Source: Eubacterium sp. MSJ-33 (GTDB lineage: Bacteria; Bacillota; Clostridia; Lachnospirales; Lachnospiraceae). From it: a DNA stretch of 64,000 nt. The DNA is taken from contig NZ_CP076562.1 in the NCBI RefSeq assembly GCF_022174665.1, positions 1,053,501 to 1,117,500 of the forward strand, given 5' to 3'. This document shows positions 8,635 to 16,393 of the stretch, piece by piece (positions within the stretch are counted from its first letter, which is position 1; each line of letters starts with the position of its first letter). The position numbers and the translations under genes were made by a program. Below the pieces are notes generated by a model. The model made no database searches. It saw only the letters and a program-made list of their open reading frames with translations, and was not told the DNA's origin.

Positions 8635-8842
8635 CTTCCGCATCCTCCGTATATTCAAAGATATCTTCCACTGTCACACCACATGCTTTGGCAATCTTCA
8701 ACGCTAATGTGACAGACGGCGAATAATCTCCACGCTCAATCTGACTGATTGTCTGGCGCGATGTCTGCACCAAAGCTCCCATCTCCTGTTGATTGACTCC
8801 AAGCTTCGTCCGGTATTCTTTCAAATGATTATTCAGCGGCAT
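8627..8842 (-). CDS. Xre-family helix-turn-helix regulator
   Basis: A 71-residue protein that is almost entirely one HTH domain. Helix 2-turn-helix 3 lies in NQQEMGALVQTSRQTISQIE (residues ~17-36), followed by GDYSPSVTLALKIAKACGVTVEDIF, the usual tail of this family. The start at 8842 is set by GGAGAGGAG just upstream; the protein then begins MPLNNHLKEYR. It overlaps the unknown gene upstream by 14 bases and the DUF3169 gene downstream by eight. It is the obvious candidate to bind the three TGACAA-N6-TTGTCA palindromes over the operon promoter, i.e. an autoregulator. Confidence 0.9.
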   Translation of the reverse strand: MPLNNHLKEYRTKLGVNQQEMGALVQTSRQTISQIERGDYSPSVTLALKIAKACGVTVEDIFEYTEDAEDE

Positions 8843-9569
8843 CGTGATTCTCCTCTCCATCATGATATTTTGGATTCACAAAAGCAAAAGATTCCCACAC
8901 CTTTTTATTTTTCGTTCCACCAAAAATCATATTTCCGTACAGACTTGCAAAGATTGCCGCATAGCAGAGAGCAAATCCAATGTTATCCATCGTCATCCAG
9001 CCAACAGCGAACCCGACAACAGCCCCAAGAAGATATCCGAATGCAACACTCTTTTTCTCCTTTGGATCCATATTCTTCTTGTAAACAAGTTCATCTCCCC
9101 ACTCGATTCCAGCCCAAAATCCGTCGCTCATACAGCCTTTCATGTAATTGCGGATCATGTCTTCAATCTTATTTTTCTGGTCGGACAGTGCATCTGGCAA
9201 ATACCATAAAATAAGCTTCATTGCCGCTTTGCTATCTTCAAAAATCTCTTTCAATTTTCCGACAGCTTCCTGACTCTCCATCCTCCGTTCACCCGCCATA
9301 GCTTCATTCTTCCCGGCTTCTATAAAATAATCCTCAATCCTCTCAAACACATATATTCCGACCAGTTTTTTCTCCTGATAAATGCCACACACCTTTCCGT
9401 TGCTTGCAAGCGCCTTGTCTACAGCTTTTTTTATATTCTCACCGGATGCCTCAATCGGTACTGCCTCGCCCACATGGGCGCCCAGCTGGAAATCCTCTCT
9501 ATCCACACGCTTACCCTTGATCGTATAGATTTTCAGCTTCTTATCCGCTTTAACAGTTCCAATCTCCAT
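8829..9569 (-). CDS. Unknown protein with C-terminal membrane pair, first gene of the Xre/DUF3169 operon
   Basis: A 246-residue protein that I do not recognise. The first ~110 residues are soluble and mixed alpha/beta: a GTVKADKKLKIY strand region, GKRVDREDFQLG, then KVCGIYQEKKLVGIYVFE. The middle is helical and charged. Residues ~180-225 are two hydrophobic helices (YLLGAVVGFAVGWM and FALCYAAIFASLYGNMIF). It ends in a charged tail. The N-terminal part could be an acetyltransferase-like or ligand-sensing fold, but no motif proves it. I start it at ATG 9569, eight bases after GGAG; GTG 9578 is an alternative. It is the promoter-proximal gene of a three-gene, overlapping operon. Confidence 0.65.
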   Translation of the reverse strand: MEIGTVKADKKLKIYTIKGKRVDREDFQLGAHVGEAVPIEASGENIKKAVDKALASNGKVCGIYQEKKLVGIYVFERIEDYFIEAGKNEAMAGERRMESQEAVGKLKEIFEDSKAAMKLILWYLPDALSDQKNKIEDMIRNYMKGCMSDGFWAGIEWGDELVYKKNMDPKEKKSVAFGYLLGAVVGFAVGWMTMDNIGFALCYAAIFASLYGNMIFGGTKNKKVWESFAFVNPKYHDGEENHDAAE

Positions 9570-9641
9570 ATCACACACTCCATTCTTCCGCGCCCTTACA
9601 AAATTGCATTGCCCGGTTATTTATACTCACTCTTTTTATAC

Positions 9642-9730
9642 TTGACAACTATTCTTGTCATTTGTGCACGATCTATATATAGCATATGACAAGTTTTCTT
9701 GTCAATATATTTTGACAACTTTCTTTGTCA
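9642..9730 (-). promoter_or_regulatory. Promoter with three TGACAA-N6-TTGTCA operators
   Basis: Three perfect 18-bp inverted repeats lie at 9643-9660, 9687-9704 and 9713-9730. Each is TGACAA, six variable bases, TTGTCA; centres are 44 and 26 bp apart. The middle one overlaps a minus-strand promoter, TTGACA-17-CTATAT, in which the first TTGACA is also the operator half-site. It drives the unknown/Xre/DUF3169 operon. The Xre protein is the likely ligand (inference). Confidence 0.85.
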
Positions 9731-9734
9731 TTTT

Positions 9735-10246
9735 TTCGTTTGCTTTCCTCTACTCCGGGTGTCACCACATCGTAGGTTTTTCCGCTCGCATTCCACTCCT
9801 CACGCCCAGTTTTCTCTCCGTCACCTGCCTATTAGTTTCCGGTTTGGGTTTTCTCGCTTGCTTTTCTCTCCCCAAACCCACGCCATGGGTTTTTCCTCTC
9901 GTTTCTTACCCCACACGCCCAGTTTTCTCTCCTCCACCTGCCTATTAGCTTCCAGTTTGGGGTTTCTCGCTTACTTTTCTCTTTCTACACCCACGACGTG
10001 GGTTTTTCCGCTTGCTTCCTACTCCTCACGCCCAGTTTTCTCTCCGTCACTTACCAATCAGCTTCCAGGGTGGGTTTTCACGCTTGTTTTTCTCTTCCTG
10101 CACCCACAACGTGGGTTTTTCCGCTTGCTTCCTACTCCTCACGCCCAGTTTTCTCTCCGTCACTTACCAATCAGCTTCCAGGGTGGGTTTTCACGCTTGT
10201 TTTTCTCTTCCTGCACCCACAACGTGGGTTTTTCCGCTTGCAAACA
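9735..10246. repeat. Tandem repeat array, exact 113-bp period
   Basis: The landmark GT(G/A)GGTTTTTCC recurs with period exactly 113 bp at 9772, 9885, 9998, 10111 and 10224, giving four full units plus partial ends. The last two units (9998-10110 and 10111-10223) are identical over all 113 bases; the first two have diverged. Each junction carries a small hairpin, ACCCACAACGTGGGT. Each unit also has an internal weaker half-repeat (GGGTTTT..CGCTTG). The plus strand is pyrimidine-rich. The period is not a multiple of three, so the open frames through it change frame each unit and are not a gene. I see no coding sequence from 9570 to 10589. Confidence 0.95.
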
Positions 10247-10260
10247 CCCGCGCACACCAA

Positions 10261-10508
10261 TTTAATAAAATGTATCTAACCATGCGGTCAAACTCATATA
10301 TAATATGTTTGGAATTTAGAAGTTCTTGATGTTCTGTTTGATACACAGCAATACCTGAACACGATGTTCAGGTAAGCCGCCACTGAGCCATGGACGGCGA
10401 ATTGGCGGCGGTTGCGTGCATGTTTATTACCTATATCAGAACATCTTAGAACTTCTTAATTTCAATACATCATATATGAGTTGACCACATGGCTAGATAC
10501 AAAATTAA
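10261..10508. repeat. 248-bp element with long inverted-repeat ends and structured centre
   Basis: The left arm (about 10261-10337) contains GTATCTAACCATGCGGTC and AGAAGTTCTTGATGTTCTG. The right arm (about 10433-10508), reverse-complemented, reads GTATCTAGCCATGTGGTC and AGAAGTTCTAAGATGTTCTG in the same order. Arms are ~75 bases at roughly 80% identity. The centre has a perfect hairpin ACCTGAAC-N5-GTTCAGGT (10353-10373) and a GCCGCC/GGCGGC stem. It could be a miniature inverted-repeat element or a structured RNA gene. Confidence 0.8.
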
Positions 10509-10532
10509 CAGGATGCGCGGGGATTCGCTCAT

Positions 10533-10575
10533 AAAAAAACGCCACACGATTGGAAATCCCAAACGCATGGCGTTT
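10533..10575 (-). terminator. Intrinsic terminator of the Sel1-repeat gene
   Basis: The stem AAACGCCA/TGGCGTTT has a ~23-base loop, and a run of seven T follows it on the minus strand. It starts 15 bases after the stop of the 906-residue gene. Confidence 0.8.
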
Positions 10576-10589
10576 CATAAACTCTAAAT

Positions 10590-13310
10590 TTATTCTGCTT
10601 TTCCGATTGAAAGGAATCCATTGTCGTTCGACTGAAGCAGGAATGAAAGTCCGATCTTCTTCTTTGCTTCCTCGGTTGCAACATAGATTTCCCCGGTCTC
10701 AACCAGAGATTTTGCAATCTCAAGCACCTTATCCTTAAACATCATCATCTCACGGCGATCTCTGGAACTCAGCTTGAACAGATACTGGTTCTTCGAGCTG
10801 ATCAACAGGATGCTGTAAGAATGTACGTTATTCTTTGTCTCACGCATACCGGAACCAATCATACGGGAATTTGCAATGATGATCTCAGCATTCTCGTCCG
10901 GCAGATACTCTGACAGGATCAGCTTGTAGATCTTCAGATAATCCTCCTCCTGATCTGCGCTGACCGGCATCTCCGCAACCGCAAACTCCACAACGGAATC
11001 CGCAAGCTTGATCGTACCGCCCTCGTCGTTGATCACAGCCGTACTCTCCTTCGGAACACACAGGCGGAAGAACTTGTTCTCGATAACCTTCTGTCCGCTA
11101 GTTGGCTGCTTGATTACAAGGTCTGTATACTTCTTCTCCAGCATATTCATGGAGATAATCGCACTGTCATCCCCCGTCTCCGCAATCTCACACAACTCAT
11201 TATACAGATCCACGATGCCCGGTGTAATATAGGCGACCATCTCTACAATCTTCTTCACGGCCGGAACATATGCCTGCTTTGCACTGTGCATGTAAAGCTC
11301 AATCTGCTTGCTCATATCACTTGTCTTGCCAGCCTTATACTCAATTACCTTGAAGAGGTTGTCCTTATCAAAATCCTCATAACCGTTGTCGTAAGCCTTC
11401 TCAAAATACTTGATACTCTTGATCTCACCGTGATAATTCTCATCTGCCTCCTGCTGCTGGTAGATCTTACCAAGCTCGTAAGCTGCCTGATAGCTTCCCA
11501 AGCCAAGGGCTTCCAAAAATGCTTTTTCAATCTCATATGAATTTGCAATATAGAACACCTGACTCTGCTTATACAGTGCAACCTTCAATGCTGCCTGTCC
11601 GCTTCCGGCTTCTACAGAACGCTCCCATGTTTCTACTGAACGCTGCAGATCCTCGTTACCAAGCTCCTGAATATCCTTGATATACGCTTCTGCCTCCAAA
11701 ATACCATTTGCCTGCGCTTCCTTGAAATACTCTAACGCCTTAATACCATCCCGCTTCGTACGAAGCACACCGTAGTAATAAAAACGTCCCAGATAGAATG
11801 CAACCCTTCGATGTCCGAGACGATGTGCTGTCTCATACCAATTGAGCGCCTTCATGTAATCCTTCATCTTCTGATCATAGATGTTACCAAGCAGGAATGC
11901 CAGATCCGGATCCTTCGTTGCATCAAACAACTGCTTTGCATAACTAATTGTCTTCTCAAGATCCTTATATGGTGAATCCTCATCGTAATACAATTCAATC
12001 AACAGATAACTAGCCTTGATACTTCCAAGCTTCAACGCCTGCTTCGCAGCCGCCATCGCCCCCTCGTAGTCCTCTAAATAATAACAATACAACGCCTCAC
12101 TGTAATACTGGTTATCCTTACGGTTCAGACTCTGGTCACTAACGAGTGTCGGGTCAACAAATGCGAACGAATTCGCTGTCTCGAAGATAATCTCCTCATA
12201 CTGTTCGATAATCTCCATAGATGCACATACAAAACGCATACACGCAAGCCGCTTACCCTGATAAAATGCAAAGGTTACAATACCCTTCTCCATCTCCTTG
12301 TGGTAGAATGTTGTACAGATGCCATCTGCATACTCTGTGATATATGCCTTTAACTGTAATTCCTCGTCAAATGCATCGTTACAATAACGAAGATAATTCT
12401 CCAAAGTTTTCTTGGAATCTCTTGGAATGCTGTCATAGCTTACATACATGGCAAAATCCTTGTAAGTAAGACTTGGTGCATAATATTCCTCATCGGTATC
12501 GCTGTTAATCGTCTTTACCCAGTCCTTTGGAAGCTTATGAATATATCCATCAATCTGATTATGTACATATGTATACTGATACTGCAGACGTGCCGGATCA
12601 ATTGCTTTATATTTTGGTTCCTTTCCCTTCGCACGTCTTGCCTCAGCAATCTCCGTATACAGTTTGTCTTTTTCCTCAAACTCAATACTATCTGTATGCT
12701 GGCTTGCATACTCGACACGGTCATAGGCACTCTTTGCCTTCGTATCACCCATATCTGCGAGCTTCTTGTACCATGACATTGCCTTCTCGTAATCTACCGG
12801 CACTACAAAATCACTCTTATTTCCGTACTGATCAACACGATTCAAACCATTCTCATAGATATTACCCAAATTCATATAAGCAGCCTTGATTCCACACTCC
12901 GTTGCCTTCTCGAAGAATGTGATTGCTTTCGAAAAATTCTGGATATCCAGAAGCATCTGCGCAAGCTTATAGATCATCTCGCCATCTTTGCTTAAGTTTG
13001 TATATTTCTCATAGTATTGTGTTGCCTTGCTCAGATCCACATCTACAATACAATTACTATACTTACCAGTCTCATATAATTCCCCTAGAATTTTCAGCGC
13101 ATCCGTTCCAAAATTCTTATAATTCGGATCCATGATTGCGATGTCAACAATCTTCTCCAATATTTCTACGGCATCCTCGGCGTTACCATTTTCCATAAGG
13201 TTTAATGCCTTATCATACTGAAGTTCTACATTGCTTTTGGCTGACTTTTTCTTGCCGCCAAGTCCGGACAAAAACGGAATCTTGCTAAAGAAATTACTTA
13301 GCTTTCCCAT
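10590..13310 (-). CDS. Large Sel1/TPR-repeat protein with two PsbP/DcrB-like inserts
   Basis: A 906-residue protein, probably cytoplasmic (no signal peptide; the N-terminus has a basic, Gly/Phe-rich stretch to residue 25). Residues ~30-200 and ~400-735 are helical repeats of Sel1/TPR type, for example AAYMNLGNIYENG, KALNWYETAHRLGHRRVAFY and AAYELGKIYQQQ. Two stretches interrupt or end the repeats: ~258-386 and ~735-890. Both run from charged beta-strand sequence to a final EE..FETANSF or KVLEIAKSL helix, which looks like the PsbP/DcrB fold (inference). The ATG has AAGGAGG upstream. It has its own promoter and terminator. Sel1 repeats usually mediate protein-protein contacts; the partner is unknown. 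Confidence 0.8.
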   Translation of the reverse strand: MGKLSNFFSKIPFLSGLGGKKKSAKSNVELQYDKALNLMENGNAEDAVEILEKIVDIAIMDPNYKNFGTDALKILGELYETGKYSNCIVDVDLSKATQYYEKYTNLSKDGEMIYKLAQMLLDIQNFSKAITFFEKATECGIKAAYMNLGNIYENGLNRVDQYGNKSDFVVPVDYEKAMSWYKKLADMGDTKAKSAYDRVEYASQHTDSIEFEEKDKLYTEIAEARRAKGKEPKYKAIDPARLQYQYTYVHNQIDGYIHKLPKDWVKTINSDTDEEYYAPSLTYKDFAMYVSYDSIPRDSKKTLENYLRYCNDAFDEELQLKAYITEYADGICTTFYHKEMEKGIVTFAFYQGKRLACMRFVCASMEIIEQYEEIIFETANSFAFVDPTLVSDQSLNRKDNQYYSEALYCYYLEDYEGAMAAAKQALKLGSIKASYLLIELYYDEDSPYKDLEKTISYAKQLFDATKDPDLAFLLGNIYDQKMKDYMKALNWYETAHRLGHRRVAFYLGRFYYYGVLRTKRDGIKALEYFKEAQANGILEAEAYIKDIQELGNEDLQRSVETWERSVEAGSGQAALKVALYKQSQVFYIANSYEIEKAFLEALGLGSYQAAYELGKIYQQQEADENYHGEIKSIKYFEKAYDNGYEDFDKDNLFKVIEYKAGKTSDMSKQIELYMHSAKQAYVPAVKKIVEMVAYITPGIVDLYNELCEIAETGDDSAIISMNMLEKKYTDLVIKQPTSGQKVIENKFFRLCVPKESTAVINDEGGTIKLADSVVEFAVAEMPVSADQEEDYLKIYKLILSEYLPDENAEIIIANSRMIGSGMRETKNNVHSYSILLISSKNQYLFKLSSRDRREMMMFKDKVLEIAKSLVETGEIYVATEEAKKKIGLSFLLQSNDNGFLSIGKAE

Positions 13311-13352
13311 CTGCGATCCTCCTTTGTGGTCTTCCCCTGCATAATTATTTAT

Positions 13353-13381
13353 ATAATACCATAGTTAAAATCCTTATGCAA
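13353..13381 (-). promoter_or_regulatory. Sigma-A promoter of the Sel1-repeat gene
   Basis: On the minus strand, TTGCAT and TATTAT are 17 bases apart, 43 bases upstream of the start codon. It overlaps the short gap after the Crh-like gene, so the repeat protein is transcribed independently. Confidence 0.6.
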
Positions 13382-13387
13382 CAAACA

Positions 13388-13645
13388 CTACTTGACAGAT
13401 TCAATATAATTTTTGATTTCTTCGACAGCAGCCTCCTCATCCGAACCATTCGCTTCAATTTCAAGAGAATCTCCATTTCCGAATCCTAAGCTCATCATTC
13501 CCATAATGCTTTTTGCATTGATTCTTCGATTCTGCGAATTGATTGTAATTTTACTCTCATACTTGCTTGCAATCTGCACGAGCACAGCCACCGGTCTTGC
13601 CTCTGCATCCGCTGGTAAATTCACAACAACTGTCTTACTAATCAT
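13388..13645 (-). CDS. HPr-like protein, Crh type (Glu15, Ser46)
   Basis: An 85-residue protein with the HPr fold. The usual catalytic His15 in the GLHARP motif is replaced: here the segment is DAEARP with Glu at position 15. The regulatory site is intact, as RINAKSIMGMM puts Ser at position 46. Without His15 it should not carry phosphate in the PTS. Keeping Ser46 suggests it can be phosphorylated by HprK (hprK is at 17.4-18.3 kb) and act as a co-regulator, like B. subtilis Crh, which has Gln15. It overlaps the end of whiA by eight bases, exactly the Bacillus crh neighbourhood (rapZ-yvcK-whiA-crh). AAGGAGG precedes the ATG. Function is inferred from family knowledge. Confidence 0.85.
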   Translation of the reverse strand: MISKTVVVNLPADAEARPVAVLVQIASKYESKITINSQNRRINAKSIMGMMSLGFGNGDSLEIEANGSDEEAAVEEIKNYIESVK

Positions 13646-14489
13646 TTTGGTTCCTCCTTAGCTCTTCGGCTATCTCACTTATTTTCTTCAATCTATGATT
13701 TACTCCGGACTTTCCGATTGGTGGGTTTAATTTCTTACCAAGTTCCACCAGACTCGTATCCGGCTCCTCCATACGCAGACTTGCGATTTCCCGCAAATGC
13801 TCCGGAAGAGATTTTAATCCTTTGGTCTGTTCAATATACGCGATATCCTCCATCTGCTTGACAGCGGCATGTACAACCTTATTTAGGTTTGCAGTCTCAC
13901 AATTCACCCTTCGGTTGACTGAATTGCGCATATCCTTCAAAATACGTATATTTTCCATATCCATCAAGGAAACATGTGCTCCCATAATATTCAACAGATC
14001 CACGATCATGGATCCATCCTTGATGTATACTACAAAATATTTTTTTCGTTGAATCTGTTTTGGTTCAATCGCAAAATCACGAATCAGTTTTGAAATCATA
14101 TCTGCCTGTTCCGCATGGTCACAGACAATTTCAAAATGATATCCCTTCTCTGGATCGGTCAATGAGCCAGTCGCCAGAAATGCGCCACGAATAAACGCCT
14201 GCTTACAACAATTCCGTTCTACCAGAATTGGATTTACGGAAAGATAATCCCCATGATCTGTAAGCTTTAACATCTGTCTTCCCTCGGGTGTGTTGATGTC
14301 CACCCCTAGAAGTGCGGTCAGCTTCATGATTTTTTCCTGTAAAATGGCATTTTCACCACGCATCATCCAGATGCTATCCCGATACACGCCAGACATTGCA
14401 ATCATCGCTGAAAGCTCCGCCATCCGGCAGTGTCTGCCTGTACTGATATGAGAAAGCAATTCCGATTTTACTTTCGATGAAAACGACAT
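13638..14489 (-). CDS. whiA: WhiA-family DNA-binding protein
   Basis: A 283-residue protein of normal length. It starts MSFSSKVKSELLSH, typical of WhiA. The first two-thirds are a LAGLIDADG-like domain, including AFIRGAFLATGSLTDPEKGYH (counterpart of the family's G(A/S)xLA.GS.sdP). The C-terminal third is an HTH with SLVELGKKL followed by GKSGVNHRLKKISEIAEEL. WhiA influences chromosome segregation and division in Gram-positives. It lies in the conserved murB-rapZ-whiA-HPr cluster, two bases after rapZ. No yvcK (glmR) gene lies between rapZ and whiA, unlike in Bacillus. Confidence 0.95.
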   Translation of the reverse strand: MSFSSKVKSELLSHISTGRHCRMAELSAMIAMSGVYRDSIWMMRGENAILQEKIMKLTALLGVDINTPEGRQMLKLTDHGDYLSVNPILVERNCCKQAFIRGAFLATGSLTDPEKGYHFEIVCDHAEQADMISKLIRDFAIEPKQIQRKKYFVVYIKDGSMIVDLLNIMGAHVSLMDMENIRILKDMRNSVNRRVNCETANLNKVVHAAVKQMEDIAYIEQTKGLKSLPEHLREIASLRMEEPDTSLVELGKKLNPPIGKSGVNHRLKKISEIAEELRRNQND

Positions 14490-14491
14490 AT

Positions 14492-15367
14492 CTATTCCCC
14501 TTTCACGATACGATCCTTGCCGATATCTCTATGATACAGCCGCACCGTATATGGAAGCTTCTCTAATGTCTCGTACAGCGCATTCGCAACAGTCACAGAG
14601 CGATGCTTTCCTCCCGTACAACCAACAGAAATCACTAACTGATTCTTTCCTTCTTTAAGATAATTCGGAATCAGGAATTCCAACATGTCTGTAAGCTTTT
14701 CCATAAACAATGGATATTCCCTGCAATCCTTTACCATATCGGAAACCGGCTTATCATTTCCGGTTTGAGGCCGAAGTTCCGAAACATAATATGGATTCGG
14801 AAGGAATCGCACATCAAACACAAGATCAGAGTCTCTCGGAATTCCATATTTAAATCCAAATGACATCACAGTCACAATAATGTTATTATACTGTTTGCCT
14901 TCTACAAATATTTTTTCAATCTCATGCTTTAACTCGCGAGTCAAAAGATTGCTTGTATCTATAATATAATCTGCGCGCTGACGCAGAAACTCAATCTTCT
15001 CCCTCTCCTTGACAATACCCTCGTTGATTCTGCCATGCTTGGATAACGGATGCGCTCTACGCGTCTCCTTATACCGTTTTACAAGCACCGGTTCATTTGC
15101 ATCCAGAAACAAAATCTCATACGTAAAATTTCTCTTTTTCAGAGTCTCCAAACATACTGACATCTCTCCAAGAGCCTGTCCGCTTCGGATATCCACACCG
15201 ATTGCGACATTGTCAACCTCAAGCTTATCATCATGCGCAATCTCAGCAAATTTTTCAATTAACATGACCGGGAGATTGTCAACACAGAAGAATCCCATAT
15301 CTTCTAACATTTTCAACACCGTTGATTTTCCAGCGCCACTCATTCCCGTTACAATAACAAATCTCAT
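14492..15367 (-). CDS. rapZ: RapZ/YvcJ family nucleotide-binding protein
   Basis: A 291-residue P-loop ATPase/GTPase. The P-loop is GMSGAGKST at residues 8-16, followed by the family's GFFCVDNLP. The C-terminal domain has the conserved VISVGCTGGKHRSV, which in RapZ is part of the RNA/ligand-binding domain. In Enterobacteria RapZ controls GlmS mRNA decay; in Firmicutes (YvcJ) the role is less clear, tied to cell-envelope sugar control. The ATG overlaps the murB stop (ATGA), so translation is coupled. Sequence upstream of 15367 in this frame lies within murB and is not part of the protein. Confidence 0.95.
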   Translation of the reverse strand: MRFVIVTGMSGAGKSTVLKMLEDMGFFCVDNLPVMLIEKFAEIAHDDKLEVDNVAIGVDIRSGQALGEMSVCLETLKKRNFTYEILFLDANEPVLVKRYKETRRAHPLSKHGRINEGIVKEREKIEFLRQRADYIIDTSNLLTRELKHEIEKIFVEGKQYNNIIVTVMSFGFKYGIPRDSDLVFDVRFLPNPYYVSELRPQTGNDKPVSDMVKDCREYPLFMEKLTDMLEFLIPNYLKEGKNQLVISVGCTGGKHRSVTVANALYETLEKLPYTVRLYHRDIGKDRIVKGE

Positions 15368-16251
15368 CGGATTATCCTTACCTCCGGATCCAACATCACA
15401 CCGTACTTCTCGTTCACAACTTCCTGTACGTGCTGCATAACTGCAAGCACATCTGCGGCGCTTGCATGCTCCACATTGACAACAAAACCACAATGCTTCT
15501 CTGACACCATTGCACCACCGACACGATAACCTCGTAACCCACTATCGTCAATCAGCTTTGCTGCAAAATATCCTTCCGGCCGTTTAAATGTCGAACCCGC
15601 ACTTGGATATTCCAGTGGCTGTTTGCTTCTTCTTGCTTCTGCCAGTTCATTCATCCGGTTCAAGATTACAGTCTTATCACCTTTTTGAAGCGCAAGCTCC
15701 ACGCCTACTACAATCTTATCCGAATCAATAATACTGTGACGATAGGAAAATTCCATCTCATCACAAGTATATTTCCGACGCGTACCATCCGTAGACAACA
15801 CATCTACACACGATACAATGTCCTTCATCTCACCGCCATAGGCCCCTGCATTCATCACAATGGCTCCACCAATACTTCCCGGTATTCCTGCTGCAAACTC
15901 CATACCCGTAAGGCCTGCCTCATATGCAGTTTTTGCCACTCTTGCCAGTATTGCCCCCGCCTGCGCGTATACAACCGTTCCATCCACCCGGATCTCACTC
16001 ATAGCATTGCCGATCTGGATTATCATGCCCGCATAACCAGCATCTGCAAATAGAACATTACTTCCATTTCCAAGCACACAATATGACATATTATGCTTCT
16101 GGCAATAAGCAATCAGTGTCTGTATCTCATCAACATTCTTTGGAATCGCAAAATACTTTGCCGCACCACCAACGTGAAACGTCGTATGTTTTTGCATCAG
16201 TTCTTGTTCCAGAACAGTGATTCCTTTTATATCATCTATCATTAAACTCAT
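15364..16251 (-). CDS. murB: UDP-N-acetylenolpyruvoylglucosamine reductase
   Basis: MurB reduces UDP-GlcNAc-enolpyruvate to UDP-MurNAc, an essential peptidoglycan step, using FAD and NADPH. It has 295 residues. FAD-binding segments are TTFHVGGAAKYFAIP, VLGNGSNVLFAD and GMEFAAGIPGSIGGAIVMNAGAYG. A catalytic Ser/Cys region is YPSAGSTFKRP, so this is a MurB type with Ser. The catalytic Glu is in the C-terminal DPEVRII. I start it at ATG 16251, just after GAGG. In-frame ATG 16302 would place the N-terminus inside the terminator hairpin of the gene upstream, which argues against it. Confidence 0.93.
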   Translation of the reverse strand: MSLMIDDIKGITVLEQELMQKHTTFHVGGAAKYFAIPKNVDEIQTLIAYCQKHNMSYCVLGNGSNVLFADAGYAGMIIQIGNAMSEIRVDGTVVYAQAGAILARVAKTAYEAGLTGMEFAAGIPGSIGGAIVMNAGAYGGEMKDIVSCVDVLSTDGTRRKYTCDEMEFSYRHSIIDSDKIVVGVELALQKGDKTVILNRMNELAEARRSKQPLEYPSAGSTFKRPEGYFAAKLIDDSGLRGYRVGGAMVSEKHCGFVVNVEHASAADVLAVMQHVQEVVNEKYGVMLDPEVRIIR

Positions 16252-16273
16252 CATATCCTCACAAAAATAACAT

Positions 16274-16313
16274 AAAAAAGCCCATAAGCTCTGATTTATC
16301 ATAACTTATGGGC
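16274..16313 (-). terminator. Intrinsic terminator after the glucokinase gene, overlapped by the murB promoter
   Basis: The perfect stem GCCCATAAG/CTTATGGGC with a ~14-base loop is followed by T6 on the minus strand. It ends only about 22 bases upstream of murB. Confidence 0.85.
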
Positions 16314-16326
16314 AAAATTAATTCAA
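16298..16326 (-). promoter_or_regulatory. murB promoter embedded in the terminator
   Basis: On the minus strand, TTGAAT and TATGAT are separated by 17 bases. The -10 box lies in the loop of the glk terminator, so transcription from it would contain only the 3' half of the stem and escape termination. This is inferred from positions alone. Confidence 0.55.
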
Positions 16327-16393
16327 TATGAAAAAATATAGAAAAAACTTAAGGAAAAAGTGTTTCCTTCGTCATTTTCACGATTAGGAATCC

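Noticed and set aside
9655..10329. Forward-strand open frames of 90-190 codons over the repeat array
   Set aside because: The array repeats with period 113, not a multiple of three, so any protein would change frame at each unit. All three forward frames are open because the pyrimidine-rich sequence has few stops. No ribosome site is seen.
16254..16302. An extended N-terminus for murB starting at 16302
   Set aside because: That codon lies inside the terminator hairpin of the upstream gene; a better start with a ribosome site lies at 16251.
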